DNA of 17,471 bases from Lentisphaeria bacterium (GTDB lineage Bacteria; Verrucomicrobiota; Lentisphaeria; Oligosphaerales; Oligosphaeraceae), in assembly GCA_016302725.1 (NCBI GenBank), contig JAEDNB010000021.1:1-17471 (forward strand), read 5' to 3'. Both the position numbers and the translations under genes were made by a program. Of the stretch, positions 5,676-13,244 are shown one piece after another; position 1 is the stretch's first letter, and the number at the start of each line of letters is the position of its first letter. The notes beneath the pieces were generated by a model. The model had not been told where the DNA came from, did no database searches, and saw only the letters and a program-made list of their open reading frames with translations.

Positions 5676-8165
5676 CTATCTTCTGCGTCTCCAGGCGGTG
5701 AGGAGTGCCAGGGCGGTGAGGAGTGCGGGGGTGAGGAGGAGGTTCCAGAGGGCGATTTTGCTGATGACCCCGTTCAGCCTTTCCCGCAGTTGGAAGAAGA
5801 GTCGCCTTTGGTTTTTCTTGAGGGTTTGCTGTTGAAGGTCGTCTTCTTCCTTGAGGGCGTCCAGTTGCCGTTGCACCTGTGGGTCGTCCTGGTCTATTCC
5901 GCTTTGGAGGAGTGCCCTTCCCCTGGCGCGGAGGTCGGCGTTGTCCTGGTATGCCTGGGCTTCCAGTTCCCGGAGCTTTCCCTCGGTTTCCCGGGCCCAT
6001 TGGTCGAGGATGGTGAAGGTCCTTTTGCGGATGCCGCGGGTTCGGAGGCGGAGGAGGGTGTCGTCTCCGCATAGGATTTCCAGGGCGTTGAGGAGGAATG
6101 CGGCGTTGTCGTTGAGGGGGATTTCCCTTTCCGCGCCCTGGTTGTCTGTGGTTTTGTTGACGCAGACGGCGTCGTAGAGCCAGTCTGCGTCGGCCACGAG
6201 GATGGCGTTTCCGGCGGGCTTCGGGGGCTGGATTTCCAGGGCGAGGAGATGGGGTTGTCCGTCCGGGGCGAAATCGGTGAGGATGGCGGCGGCGTCCCTT
6301 TTGGCCTGGTAAGTCTTCAGTCTTTGTGCGTCCGTGGAGGTATATGCCAGGGGGATGTGTTTTGCCGGGGGATTCTGTCGGGGGAGGAGTTCCCCGGGGC
6401 AGGGGAGGGTCAGGGAGTGGAGGAACTGCGTGGCGGGGGCGTCAGGGGCGAGTTGTCCCTGGGTCAGGGTAGGGATCGTGGGGATGGTTTCCAGCCCCTT
6501 CCGGCTGTTGGTGGTGGGGGAGGCCAGGGTGCGGTCCGCCAGGACAGTGCCCTGGGGGAAATCCACGCCCCAGAGTTCCGCCAGGGGGGCGGGGAGGGTG
6601 GAGGGGCGGGTGGGCCTGGCGCGTCCCTGTTGCCGTGCCTCCACCTGGCTCAAGGGGTCCAGGGCCACCAGGAGTCCGCCTCCCTGGCGATGGAACTCCA
6701 GGAGGCTTTCCAGGAAGGAGCCGGGGAGGTCCTTGGGGTGGACCAGCATCACCACGTCCAGGCCAGGGGGGAGGGGCTTGCGGGGATCCAGGAGGATGGG
6801 CTGGAACTCCTTTTCCGCCTGCTGGATGCTCCACCAGGTGGGCAGGAGGGTGCGGCTTTTGGGGTCCACGGTCTCCAGCAGGGTGAGGGAGGAGAGGATT
6901 CCCAGGCGTCTGCGTTCCAGGCGCTGGGTGTCGGCGATGGCCTTGGCCAGCTGGTATTCCAGCCTGGGTGCGTCATCGGGGTCCAGCCAGGGGAGGATGG
7001 CGGTCTGGCCTTCGCGGGGGTTGGTGGGGGCGGCCTGGATTCCCAGGAACCAGAGGTCACCCAGGCTGCCGATGCGCGGGGCCATGCCCATGGCGGAGGC
7101 CTGGTCCTGCTGGTCGGGGGTGTCCGGGATGAATTCCCGCAGATGGATTTTGCCGTGGCTTTGGGCGGCGAATTCCCGGAGGAGTTCCCGAATCCAGGCG
7201 GCGTGTCTCCGGGCGGTCCCGGTGAGTTCGGGGTGGTTTTGGGAGAAGACGAGGGTCAGTTCCAGGGGGTGCTGGAGGGACTCCAGGAGTTTTTGGCTTC
7301 CCGGATCCAGGGTATAGAGCCGGTCGGCGGTGCAGTCCAGTCGCCAGGGGCAGCGTTCCGCGAGGGGGAGGAGGGCCAGGAGGGCCAGGGCCATGGCCAG
7401 GGTGGCCATGGTCCGTCGCCGCCGTGGTGGGCGGTGCCTTTGGAGGAGGCGGAGATTGGCCAGGAGGAGGAAGAAGGCGATGCCCGCCAGGAAGAAATAG
7501 AGGTCCTTGACGGCGAGGCGTCCGCTGGCGAGGGTCTCAAAGTGGGCGCTGATGCCGCCCAGGGAGAGGAGGCGGACGGTTTCCGGGGAGGCTCCCCATT
7601 TGATTAGGAGGAGATTGGTGGGCTGGAAGCCGGAGAGCATGGCGGCCAGCCCCAGGAGGAGGGCCAGGAGGAAACTGACGAACTGGCTGGGGGAGATGGC
7701 GCTGCACCATTGTCCCAGGGCAAGGAAGAGCCCCCCCGCCAGCAGGCATCCCAGGTAGCCCGTGGCAATCGGCCCCCAGTCCGGCTCCCCCAGGATGGCG
7801 CAGGTCACGGGAAAGGGGGCGGTGCAGGCCAGGGCGGCGCAGAGCAGAAGGAGCCCCGCCGCGAATTTTGCCAGCACCAGGGTGCGCGGGGGGATGGGGA
7901 GGGCCAGGAGGGTTTCGGCGGTGCCGCTGCGGTATTCCTCCGCCCAGGTGCCCATGGTGAGGGCGGCGCAGAGGAAGAGGAAGAGCCAGGGCTGCCAGGG
8001 GAAGAAGCCTGTCAGGGCGGCGGTGTTCCCCTCGATGAAGCCTCCCAGGGTCAGGGTCAGCATTCCGCTGATGAGGAGGTAGAAGACCAGCATGGTGGCC
8101 GCCAGGGGGGTCACCAGCATCTTCCAGAGTTCCCGGCGCAGGATGGGGAAAAAGGGATGGGGCAT
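5676..8165 (-). CDS. ABC-2 permease fused to GldG-like auxiliary domain (GldF-GldG fusion)
   Basis: An 829-aa inner-membrane protein. The N-terminal part (about 1-245) is an ABC-2 permease with six predicted membrane segments. It carries the EEYRSGTAETLLALPI coupling stretch characteristic of GldF/NosY-type permeases after the second segment. After an Arg-rich joint (PPRRRR) a seventh membrane segment leads into a large extracytoplasmic domain of the GldG/ABC-transporter-auxiliary type, opening with CTADRLYTLDPGSQKLLESL and later ILVADADWLYD. A coiled-coil-like, Q/E/R-rich stretch and a final membrane helix (WNLLLTPALLTALALL) end it. The ATG at 8165 is chosen because the longer frame upstream is Pro/Arg-rich, has no homology and overlaps the ATPase gene. 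It lies 29 nt after that ATPase, its obvious partner. The substrate is unknown. GldF and GldG are separate proteins in Bacteroidetes gliding bacteria; here they are one chain. Confidence 0.88.
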   Translation of the reverse strand: MPHPFFPILRRELWKMLVTPLAATMLVFYLLISGMLTLTLGGFIEGNTAALTGFFPWQPWLFLFLCAALTMGTWAEEYRSGTAETLLALPIPPRTLVLAKFAAGLLLLCAALACTAPFPVTCAILGEPDWGPIATGYLGCLLAGGLFLALGQWCSAISPSQFVSFLLALLLGLAAMLSGFQPTNLLLIKWGASPETVRLLSLGGISAHFETLASGRLAVKDLYFFLAGIAFFLLLANLRLLQRHRPPRRRRTMATLAMALALLALLPLAERCPWRLDCTADRLYTLDPGSQKLLESLQHPLELTLVFSQNHPELTGTARRHAAWIRELLREFAAQSHGKIHLREFIPDTPDQQDQASAMGMAPRIGSLGDLWFLGIQAAPTNPREGQTAILPWLDPDDAPRLEYQLAKAIADTQRLERRRLGILSSLTLLETVDPKSRTLLPTWWSIQQAEKEFQPILLDPRKPLPPGLDVVMLVHPKDLPGSFLESLLEFHRQGGGLLVALDPLSQVEARQQGRARPTRPSTLPAPLAELWGVDFPQGTVLADRTLASPTTNSRKGLETIPTIPTLTQGQLAPDAPATQFLHSLTLPCPGELLPRQNPPAKHIPLAYTSTDAQRLKTYQAKRDAAAILTDFAPDGQPHLLALEIQPPKPAGNAILVADADWLYDAVCVNKTTDNQGAEREIPLNDNAAFLLNALEILCGDDTLLRLRTRGIRKRTFTILDQWARETEGKLRELEAQAYQDNADLRARGRALLQSGIDQDDPQVQRQLDALKEEDDLQQQTLKKNQRRLFFQLRERLNGVISKIALWNLLLTPALLTALALLTAWRRRR

Positions 8166-8194
8166 GGGGGCGTGGGCGGGGCGTGTCCGTCGGC

Positions 8195-8914
8195 TCAAGG
8201 CCTGGGGGCCGTCCCTTCCAGGAAGCGGCTTTCCAGGTCCTGGGGGACGGGCCCGTCGTAGGCCAGGCGTCCGTCCCGCAGCATGAGGACGCGGTCGCAA
8301 ATCAGGGGGACCTCTTCCAGGAGGTGCGTGGAGAGGAGGAGGGCGTGGCGCGTGCCCAGGTGGCGGAGGAGGGCGCGGGCGGACTGCTTTTGGATGGGGT
8401 CCAGTCCGTCGGTGGGTTCGTCCAGCATCAGGAGTGGCGGGCGGTGGAGGAGGGCCTGGGCCAGGCCGAGCCTGCGGCGATATCCCTTGGAGAGTTGGTC
8501 GCAGAGGCGCCGTGCCACCTCTTCCAGGCCGCATTCGGCGAGGGCGTTTTTCCGGGCGGCGCGTTCCTCCTCTCCCCGCAGCCCCTGGGCCTGGGCGGTG
8601 AAATGGAGGAGTTCGTCCACGCGGAAGCCCGCCTGGAGGGGGGCGTTTTCCGGCAGGTATCCCAGACAGTGGCGGGCGCGTTCCGGTTCCCGCTCCAGGG
8701 AGAAGCCGCCGATTTTCACGGTGCCCTCGTCAGGGGGGAGGAAGCCCGCCAGGATTTTCATCAGGGTGGATTTGCCCGCCCCATTGGCTCCCAGGAGGGC
8801 GACCACCTGGGGGCGGTCCAGGGAGAAGGAGATTTGCCGGAGGACGGGCATGCCGGCGAAGGCCTTGGAGAGGCCCTTCACCTGGAGGGGGAGGGGCGCG
8901 GCGTGGGGGGTCAT
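8195..8914 (-). CDS. ABC transporter ATPase, GldA/CcmA-like
   Basis: A 239-aa nucleotide-binding subunit of an ABC-2 exporter. Walker A GANGAGKST is at 42-50. The Q-loop position carries Glu (GYLPEN, E89), as in GldA-like ATPases. The signature LSKGYRRRLGLAQAL is at 131-145, Walker B LLMLDEPTDGLDP at 161-173, and H-loop His is 197 in STHLLEE. It has everything needed for ATP hydrolysis. The start overlaps the stop of the upstream McsA/McsB-like gene by 4 nt (ATGA), so translation is probably coupled. A strong ribosome binding site lies 6 nt upstream, inside that gene. The next gene encodes the permease/GldG partner, so the two form the transporter core. A longer in-frame reading upstream of 8914 is out of frame with the real upstream gene and Pro/Arg-rich. 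Confidence 0.94.
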   Translation of the reverse strand: MTPHAAPLPLQVKGLSKAFAGMPVLRQISFSLDRPQVVALLGANGAGKSTLMKILAGFLPPDEGTVKIGGFSLEREPERARHCLGYLPENAPLQAGFRVDELLHFTAQAQGLRGEEERAARKNALAECGLEEVARRLCDQLSKGYRRRLGLAQALLHRPPLLMLDEPTDGLDPIQKQSARALLRHLGTRHALLLSTHLLEEVPLICDRVLMLRDGRLAYDGPVPQDLESRFLEGTAPRP

Positions 8915-10776
8915 GGGCGTCTCCTTTCCTCCGCCCCGTCCAGGATTTGGCGCACCTGTTCCGTGCACCACTGGTCCGTCTGGTGTCGGAGGCGCCGCCT
9001 CTCCTGGGAGTCGCCGTCCGGCTTCTGCGGGGGGAGGGGGAGGGCCACCTGCTCTTCCCAGGAGAGAAGGGGGGCGGGGGATTGGGGGGCGGCCTTTGCC
9101 GCGCCTTTGGCGGGGGGCTTTGCCAGGGGGCGGAGCCGCTGGGCGGGGGGGGTGTCGTCGGGGGGGAGTCCCCTGTGGCAGTGGTCCACGGCATCCAGGA
9201 AGAGCCCCAGGGCCTGGAGGGTGCGGCGTCGTGGCAGGGAGGGGAAGCAGCCCAGTTCCTGCCCCAGCCAGAGCCGGGAGAGTGCGGTGGCCATTTCCCG
9301 GCGGCTGAGGGTGCGGGCGTTCCGGAGGAGGGCGCGGGAGTGGCTGATGGAGTCCAGGATGTCTTCCCGTGCCTCGGTGGAGTGCAGCAGCCACTCCCGG
9401 GCCACCATTTCCCGGCGCCCCAGCAAATCCGCCATGTGGATGAGGCGTTTCATGCGGAACTGCCCGGAGAGCGACCCGTTCATGGCGTTGTCCCGGAGGA
9501 TGAGGAAGCCGCAGGGGAGGATTTCGTCCCGTGGCTCCCCCTGTCCTTGCAGGAAGGGGGGGGGAAGCAATTCCAGGGCCGGGGCGTCGGGGGCCATGGG
9601 GAGCGCCCCCTCCAGGAAATGGAGGGCGGTCTGGAGCCTGTCCAGCATGGTGGTGGCCATGAGGGCGGGGAGGTGGAGGGTGACGCCCATGCGCGTGGCG
9701 GAGCCATAGATTCCGCTCTTCGGATGGAAATAGCCCAGTGCGGGGTCCTGGAAGAGGCGGAAATGCTCCTCCAGCCAGGCCATGGCCTTTTGGGAGGCGG
9801 ACTGGAGGAATGCGGCCTCCCGGCAGGGGGAGGCGAAGGAGAGGGTCATGCGCCCGTCCGGCCGCAGGGGGGCGGCATCCTCCGTCCGCCCAAGGGTGAT
9901 GCGGAGGTGCCCGTTGGCGGAATAGAGGGCGTCCTCCCCGTCCACCCGGTATCCTCCCTTGAGGAGGGGGGTGCGGACAAGGAGGCCCTCCACTTTCCTG
10001 CGGCATTCCCCAGGGTCGTCGGGGAAGCCCCCGGGAAGGTCCACCAGGGTGCGGAAATTGTCGATGGTGAAGGCGAGTTGGGTCAGGGGCTGGGAGTCCT
10101 CCCCTTCTTCCTCCTGGGGGGATGGGAGGGGGAAATTGGCCCGTCCCTGGAAGTGGAGGGGGGGCAGGGCGGTGAAGGTGCGGGTGAAGGGGGAGGAGAC
10201 GTGGAGGGGGGGGACGTTTCCATGCCCCATCCGCTCCCATCGGCAGGTGTTGATTTCGTCCTGGAGGGATTCCGCGCCGTCCGGCCGCCCCCTCTGCAGG
10301 GCCTTTTCCCGGCAGAGGAGCGCCTTTTCCAGATGGGCGGCGTCATCGGCGAGGGACTTTCGGCAGACAGGGGGCAGCCCCCAGGCGGCGGGCTTGACCT
10401 CGGGCCCCTCTTCCCCTTTGTCCCAGGACGATGTCCGGAGCGGGGGGAAGAAGGGACGCAGGGTGGCCAGGCAATAGCCGCACTTCTCCCCGGGGGAGAA
10501 GGGCGTGTGCCCGCAGTGGGGGCAGGCAGGCGGCTCCTGGGGGGAGTCCTCCTTCCGCGCAGAAGCCCCCCCCGCGACACGCTGGCGGCCGCCCTTTTCC
10601 TCCTGGAACATTTCCTCCATCATCTCCCGGAATTCCGTGGGGACATTCGCGTGGAGAAAGAGTTCCATGGCGCACTCCAGGCAATAGCTCGAGGTCTCCC
10701 GGCGCCCGTCGGGAGTGATGGCGCGAATGTGGACTACGGCGGGACGCTTATGGCATTTGTCGCAAAGTTTAGGCAT
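8911..10776 (-). CDS. McsA zinc-finger/UVR protein fused to degenerate McsB-like arginine-kinase domain
   Basis: 621 aa. Residues 1-110 look like McsA, the activator of protein arginine kinase: CxxC pairs C5/C8 and C32/C35 in CDKCHKRPAVVH...CLEC, then C85/C88 and C99/C102 in CPHCG...CGYC. A UVR-like helical segment (HLEKALLCREKAL...LQDEI) follows at about 148-175. From about 190 to 520 the chain can be aligned to McsB. SANGHLRI (286-293) stands where McsB has NEEDHLRI. LGYF (347-350) and MGVTLHLPAL (363-372) flank the catalytic loop. LLRNARTLSRREMATALSRL-LGQELG (483-509) matches the McsB helical region. The NEEDH acidic residues and the active-site Cys (Lys353 here) are missing, so kinase activity is unlikely. 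A Pro-rich C-terminal tail follows. No Shine-Dalgarno. It overlaps the ABC ATPase gene by 4 nt. The McsA part is clear; the McsB assignment is by eye, about 0.75 sure. Confidence 0.82.
   Translation of the reverse strand: MPKLCDKCHKRPAVVHIRAITPDGRRETSSYCLECAMELFLHANVPTEFREMMEEMFQEEKGGRQRVAGGASARKEDSPQEPPACPHCGHTPFSPGEKCGYCLATLRPFFPPLRTSSWDKGEEGPEVKPAAWGLPPVCRKSLADDAAHLEKALLCREKALQRGRPDGAESLQDEINTCRWERMGHGNVPPLHVSSPFTRTFTALPPLHFQGRANFPLPSPQEEEGEDSQPLTQLAFTIDNFRTLVDLPGGFPDDPGECRRKVEGLLVRTPLLKGGYRVDGEDALYSANGHLRITLGRTEDAAPLRPDGRMTLSFASPCREAAFLQSASQKAMAWLEEHFRLFQDPALGYFHPKSGIYGSATRMGVTLHLPALMATTMLDRLQTALHFLEGALPMAPDAPALELLPPPFLQGQGEPRDEILPCGFLILRDNAMNGSLSGQFRMKRLIHMADLLGRREMVAREWLLHSTEAREDILDSISHSRALLRNARTLSRREMATALSRLWLGQELGCFPSLPRRRTLQALGLFLDAVDHCHRGLPPDDTPPAQRLRPLAKPPAKGAAKAAPQSPAPLLSWEEQVALPLPPQKPDGDSQERRRLRHQTDQWCTEQVRQILDGAEERRRP
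8921..8930 (-). promoter_or_regulatory. Strong Shine-Dalgarno of the ABC ATPase gene
   Basis: AGGAAAGGAG lies 6 nt before the ATG at 8914, within the 3' end of the upstream gene. It is the best ribosome binding site in the window and contrasts with neighbours that have none. Confidence 0.7.
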
Positions 10777-11087
10777 ACGGGGCTAACGTATATCCTTGAC
10801 GCTTGTCCCGTTGGGGAAAAGACAAGGTTTTTCCGCCCCGTAAAACAGGCCGAGCACAGAAAGCGCCCTGCTGTGGCAAAGCGTCGCCTGCCCTCCCCCG
10901 CCGGGGGGCTTTCCCGGGGGGCCTCCACGGGGACGCTTCTTCCCTGTCCCAAAGCATTTGACGAAATATGCGGCGGCATACTGCCCAATGAGTCGAATCC
11001 AACCATGGGGGCATGCGTGCATGGAGCCCCCCTCCTGTGCCTTCCGTGCCGCCGGGTTCCCTTTGTGGCCGGCCTGTGGCTGGGGAA
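10777..11087. other. 311-bp intergenic region between nifS-like and mcsA/B-like genes
   Basis: No convincing gene. Small frames on the minus strand (for example 10734-11006) run into the next gene out of frame and lack recognisable motifs. The region holds GC-rich self-complementary stretches (around 10901-10925, CCCCCGCCGGGGGG-like), an inverted repeat CTTGTC/GACAAG (10802-10807 with 10821-10826), and an AT-rich block near the mcsA/B start. It most likely carries the promoter and leader of the mcsA/B-ABC operon. A GATTCGACTC stretch (about 10992-11001, minus strand) resembles a T-loop but has no tRNA or tmRNA around it. Confidence 0.5.
10787..10792 (-). promoter_or_regulatory. Possible -10 box of the mcsA/B-ABC operon
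   Basis: TATACG on the minus strand ends 10 nt before the ATG at 10776. If used, the transcript would be nearly leaderless (about 3-5 nt), which would fit the missing Shine-Dalgarno. No good -35 is visible, so this is weak. Confidence 0.22.
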
Positions 11088-12227
11088 TCAATATTCCTTC
11101 AGGACCTTGGGGAGGGCCTGGAGGAAGGCCTGGACATCCTGGGGGGTGGTTTCCTGGGCGAGGCTGATGCGGATGGCGGCGCGGGCCAGGTCGGCGGGGA
11201 TGCCGCGTGCCTTCAGGAGTGCGCTGGTTTCGCCGGATTCCGCCGTGCACGCGCTGCCGGTTCCCACGAGGATGCGGTGGTTTTCGGCCAGGAGCCTTGC
11301 CACCAGGGCGCCCTGGCATCCCGGGATGGCGAAATAGAGGATATAGGGGGAGGCGTGTGGGGGGGAGAAGACGGGCCATTTCCCCTGTCCCAGCTGGTGG
11401 ATCCCCTCCCGGAGCATTTGGTTCAGGGCGCTGGCCTCCTTCAGGGCCTCCGGTGCCCTTCGGCAGGCCTCCTCCGCGGCGGCGGCGAAGAGGAGCGCGC
11501 TGACCACATCCACCGTGCCGCTGACGAGCCCCTGCTGCTGTCCGCCCCCTGTGAGGAGGGGGGCGAGTTTCCATTTTTTCCGGTAGAGGAGCGCGGCTCC
11601 GGTGGCGGGGCCTCCCAGTTTTCGGCTGGAGAGGACCATGAAGTCGGCGGGGGCGGAGTTCCAGGGGAGGGGGTGTTTTCCGAAGGCCTGGCAGGCGTCC
11701 AGGAGGAGGGCGCATCCCCTGGGGAGGGGGGTGGCGTCGCCGTCCCAGAGGAGTCCGGTCTCGTTGTTGACCAGGGAGAGGGCGGCCAGCGCGGTCTCCT
11801 GGGGGAGTCCTGGGGGGAGTTTTCCCTGGTCGTCCAGGAGGAAGGGTGCCTTGGGCTGCGGGAGGCAGGCGGCGGTTTCCGTCAGGGCGTGGTGTCCCCC
11901 CTGGTCCAGGGCGAGAGTGGCGTTGGGGGAGGGGAAGGGGAATCCCCGGAGGGCCAGGTTGAGGGCCTCGGTGCCGTTGGCGCACCAGACCAGTCCCGTG
12001 TCCTTTTCCTGGGCGCCGGCCAGTTGGAGGAGGGTGCGTTCCGCCAGTTTCAGGGCCCTTCTGGCCTCCTCGGCATATTTGGTGAGGCCGTGGGGGTTGC
12101 GGGAGAAGCGCCGGGCCAGCGTGTCGTGCCACTGGAGACAGAGGGGGGACAAGGGGTGTCCGGCGGCCTGGTCCAGGTCCACGGGGGAGGGGAGGGGCGG
12201 GGGGAGTGCTTCCAGGAAGCTCTTCAC
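11088..12227 (-). CDS. Cysteine desulfurase-like PLP enzyme (NifS/IscS class V family)
   Basis: 379 aa, fold-type I aminotransferase class V, of the group that removes sulfur from cysteine for Fe-S clusters or tRNA thiolation. Family landmarks: DLDQAAGHP (17-25), ANGTEALNLAL (83-93), the PLP-stacking His in GGHHAL (111-115), VNNETG (153-158), DACQAFGK (177-184), PLP lysine K203 in SSRKLGGP, GGGQQQG (227-233), the catalytic Cys C327 in GTGSACTAESGE, and RISLAQETT (353-361). Two usual residues differ: the His before the PLP lysine is Arg202, and the Arg of the RSGT motif is Val235. Activity is likely but substrate handling may be altered. The start is a GTG at 12227 with AGGAAGGG upstream, overlapping the preceding gene's stop by 4 nt (GTGA). 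No IscU, SufE or NifU gene is in view, so the sulfur acceptor is unknown. Confidence 0.87.
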   Translation of the reverse strand: MKSFLEALPPPLPSPVDLDQAAGHPLSPLCLQWHDTLARRFSRNPHGLTKYAEEARRALKLAERTLLQLAGAQEKDTGLVWCANGTEALNLALRGFPFPSPNATLALDQGGHHALTETAACLPQPKAPFLLDDQGKLPPGLPQETALAALSLVNNETGLLWDGDATPLPRGCALLLDACQAFGKHPLPWNSAPADFMVLSSRKLGGPATGAALLYRKKWKLAPLLTGGGQQQGLVSGTVDVVSALLFAAAAEEACRRAPEALKEASALNQMLREGIHQLGQGKWPVFSPPHASPYILYFAIPGCQGALVARLLAENHRILVGTGSACTAESGETSALLKARGIPADLARAAIRISLAQETTPQDVQAFLQALPKVLKEY

Positions 12228-13231
12228 GGGCGCCCTTCCTTTTCCATGCGCTCGCCCACGGCCAGGAGGGTCTGGATGTCCTCCAGGTCCAGGGAGCCAT
12301 CGGGCATGAGGGCGGTGTTGAGGAGGAGATTGGCGTTGGCGGCGTGGGCCTTGCCCAGCCTCTCCCAGACCTGGTCTGGCTTCAGGTGCTTCCCGGCGTG
12401 CTCGGGATGGTAGCTGCGGTCATTGCCGGGAGTGAGGCAGGAGAGCAGCTCCAGGGGGCGGGTGGTGTTGGTGGGGAGCAGCCCTTCCCCTGCCTCCAGG
12501 TCCGCGGAGGTGAGGAAATCCTCCTCTCCGGAGACGCCTTCCCGGAAGGAGACCAGGGCATTGGGCTGGAGGAAATGAATCAGCTTGAAGAGGTCCGCCA
12601 GGTCAAAGGGGGTCTGGCGCCCCTGGAGGGTCTCCCGCCCCGTGAAGGAGATGCCCGCCACCGGGCCATACAGGGTGAGCAGTTCGTGGAGTTGCTCCTT
12701 GACGAAATCCAGGTATTCGGCCTGGGGCATGACACCCTGGGGGACGCCCTGGGGATGGCGCTGCCGGTTTCGCCCAAAGGGATATTCCAGGAAAAGGCCC
12801 AGCCCGTGGAATTCGCAGGTGGAGGCCAGCTCGCCCACCAGGTCCCGCTGGGCCGCGCTATGGACGGAGCAGAAGTCGGTGGTGGAGGTGTGGTAGAGGC
12901 AGAAGCCGTCCGGCAGGACGGCGGGGAAGGAGATGTACCTGGCGCCGGCGGCGATGGCCAGCTCCACGGCGTCCACCGCGTCGAAGTTCTTGCAGTGGAA
13001 ATGCTCCGGCAGCTTCCGGTAGAGTTCTTCCGCCAGCACCCCCTGGGGCTCCTCCCCCTTCCCCAGGAGGGAGGGCAGCCCGAAATGGAGGGAGAGCCCC
13101 AGGATGGCGGAATTGAACCACTCCAGCGCCGCGTCCCGGGGATTCTCCTTGTACCTTTCCGCCTGGTCGAAAAGATAGGTGGGCACGCAGTCGGGCATGC
13201 CCTCTTCGTTGTAGTTGACGGTGAGTGCCAT
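12224..13231 (-). CDS. Short GH29 alpha-L-fucosidase-like protein, probably non-catalytic
   Basis: 335 aa with a GH29-like TIM-barrel pattern. WFNSAILGLSLHFGL (38-52) stands for the family's WF..AKFGIFIHWG; FDAVDAVELAIAAGARYISF (83-102) for the family's FdA..w..lAk.AGaKY. DGFCLYHTSTTDF (108-120) stands for DGF.lydSk.tdy; YLDFVKEQLHELLTLYGP (173-190) for the Q..ELL..YGp helix; and ANLLLNTALMPDG (300-312) for GNlLLNigP.pdG. The HH of HHDGF is replaced by Leu-Pro (106-107), and the nucleophile position of WFDG carries Thr197 (SFTGRE). There is no signal peptide and no C-terminal beta-domain (secreted fucosidases are about 450 aa or more). I infer a cytosolic protein that has lost fucosidase chemistry, possibly a binding protein or an altered hydrolase. 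It starts 14 nt after rpiB-glyA and overlaps the nifS-like gene. No Shine-Dalgarno. Confidence 0.75.
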   Translation of the reverse strand: MALTVNYNEEGMPDCVPTYLFDQAERYKENPRDAALEWFNSAILGLSLHFGLPSLLGKGEEPQGVLAEELYRKLPEHFHCKNFDAVDAVELAIAAGARYISFPAVLPDGFCLYHTSTTDFCSVHSAAQRDLVGELASTCEFHGLGLFLEYPFGRNRQRHPQGVPQGVMPQAEYLDFVKEQLHELLTLYGPVAGISFTGRETLQGRQTPFDLADLFKLIHFLQPNALVSFREGVSGEEDFLTSADLEAGEGLLPTNTTRPLELLSCLTPGNDRSYHPEHAGKHLKPDQVWERLGKAHAANANLLLNTALMPDGSLDLEDIQTLLAVGERMEKEGRP

Positions 13232-13244
13232 GGGGGAGGGGAGG

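Noticed and set aside
8166..8534. N-terminal extension of the permease-GldG protein
   Set aside because: It overlaps the ABC ATPase gene in another frame and is Pro/Arg-rich. The permease homology starts at the ATG at 8165.
10802..10832. Plus-strand terminator (CTTGTC/GACAAG plus T5)
   Set aside because: Only a 6-bp stem with a 13-nt loop, and no plus-strand gene ends nearby; probably chance or part of the minus-strand leader.
10734..11006. Small minus-strand ORF (90 codons) in the intergenic gap
   Set aside because: It overlaps the mcsA/B start out of frame, has no conserved pattern and no ribosome binding site.
10985..11010. Possible tRNA or tmRNA T-arm (GATTCGACTC, minus strand)
   Set aside because: The flanks do not form a 5-bp T-stem, and no acceptor stem, anticodon arm or CCA end is near.
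8947..11337. Plus-strand frame of 796 codons across the mcsA/B-like gene and the intergenic gap
   Set aside because: Low-complexity Gly/Glu-rich shadow crossing several real gene borders.
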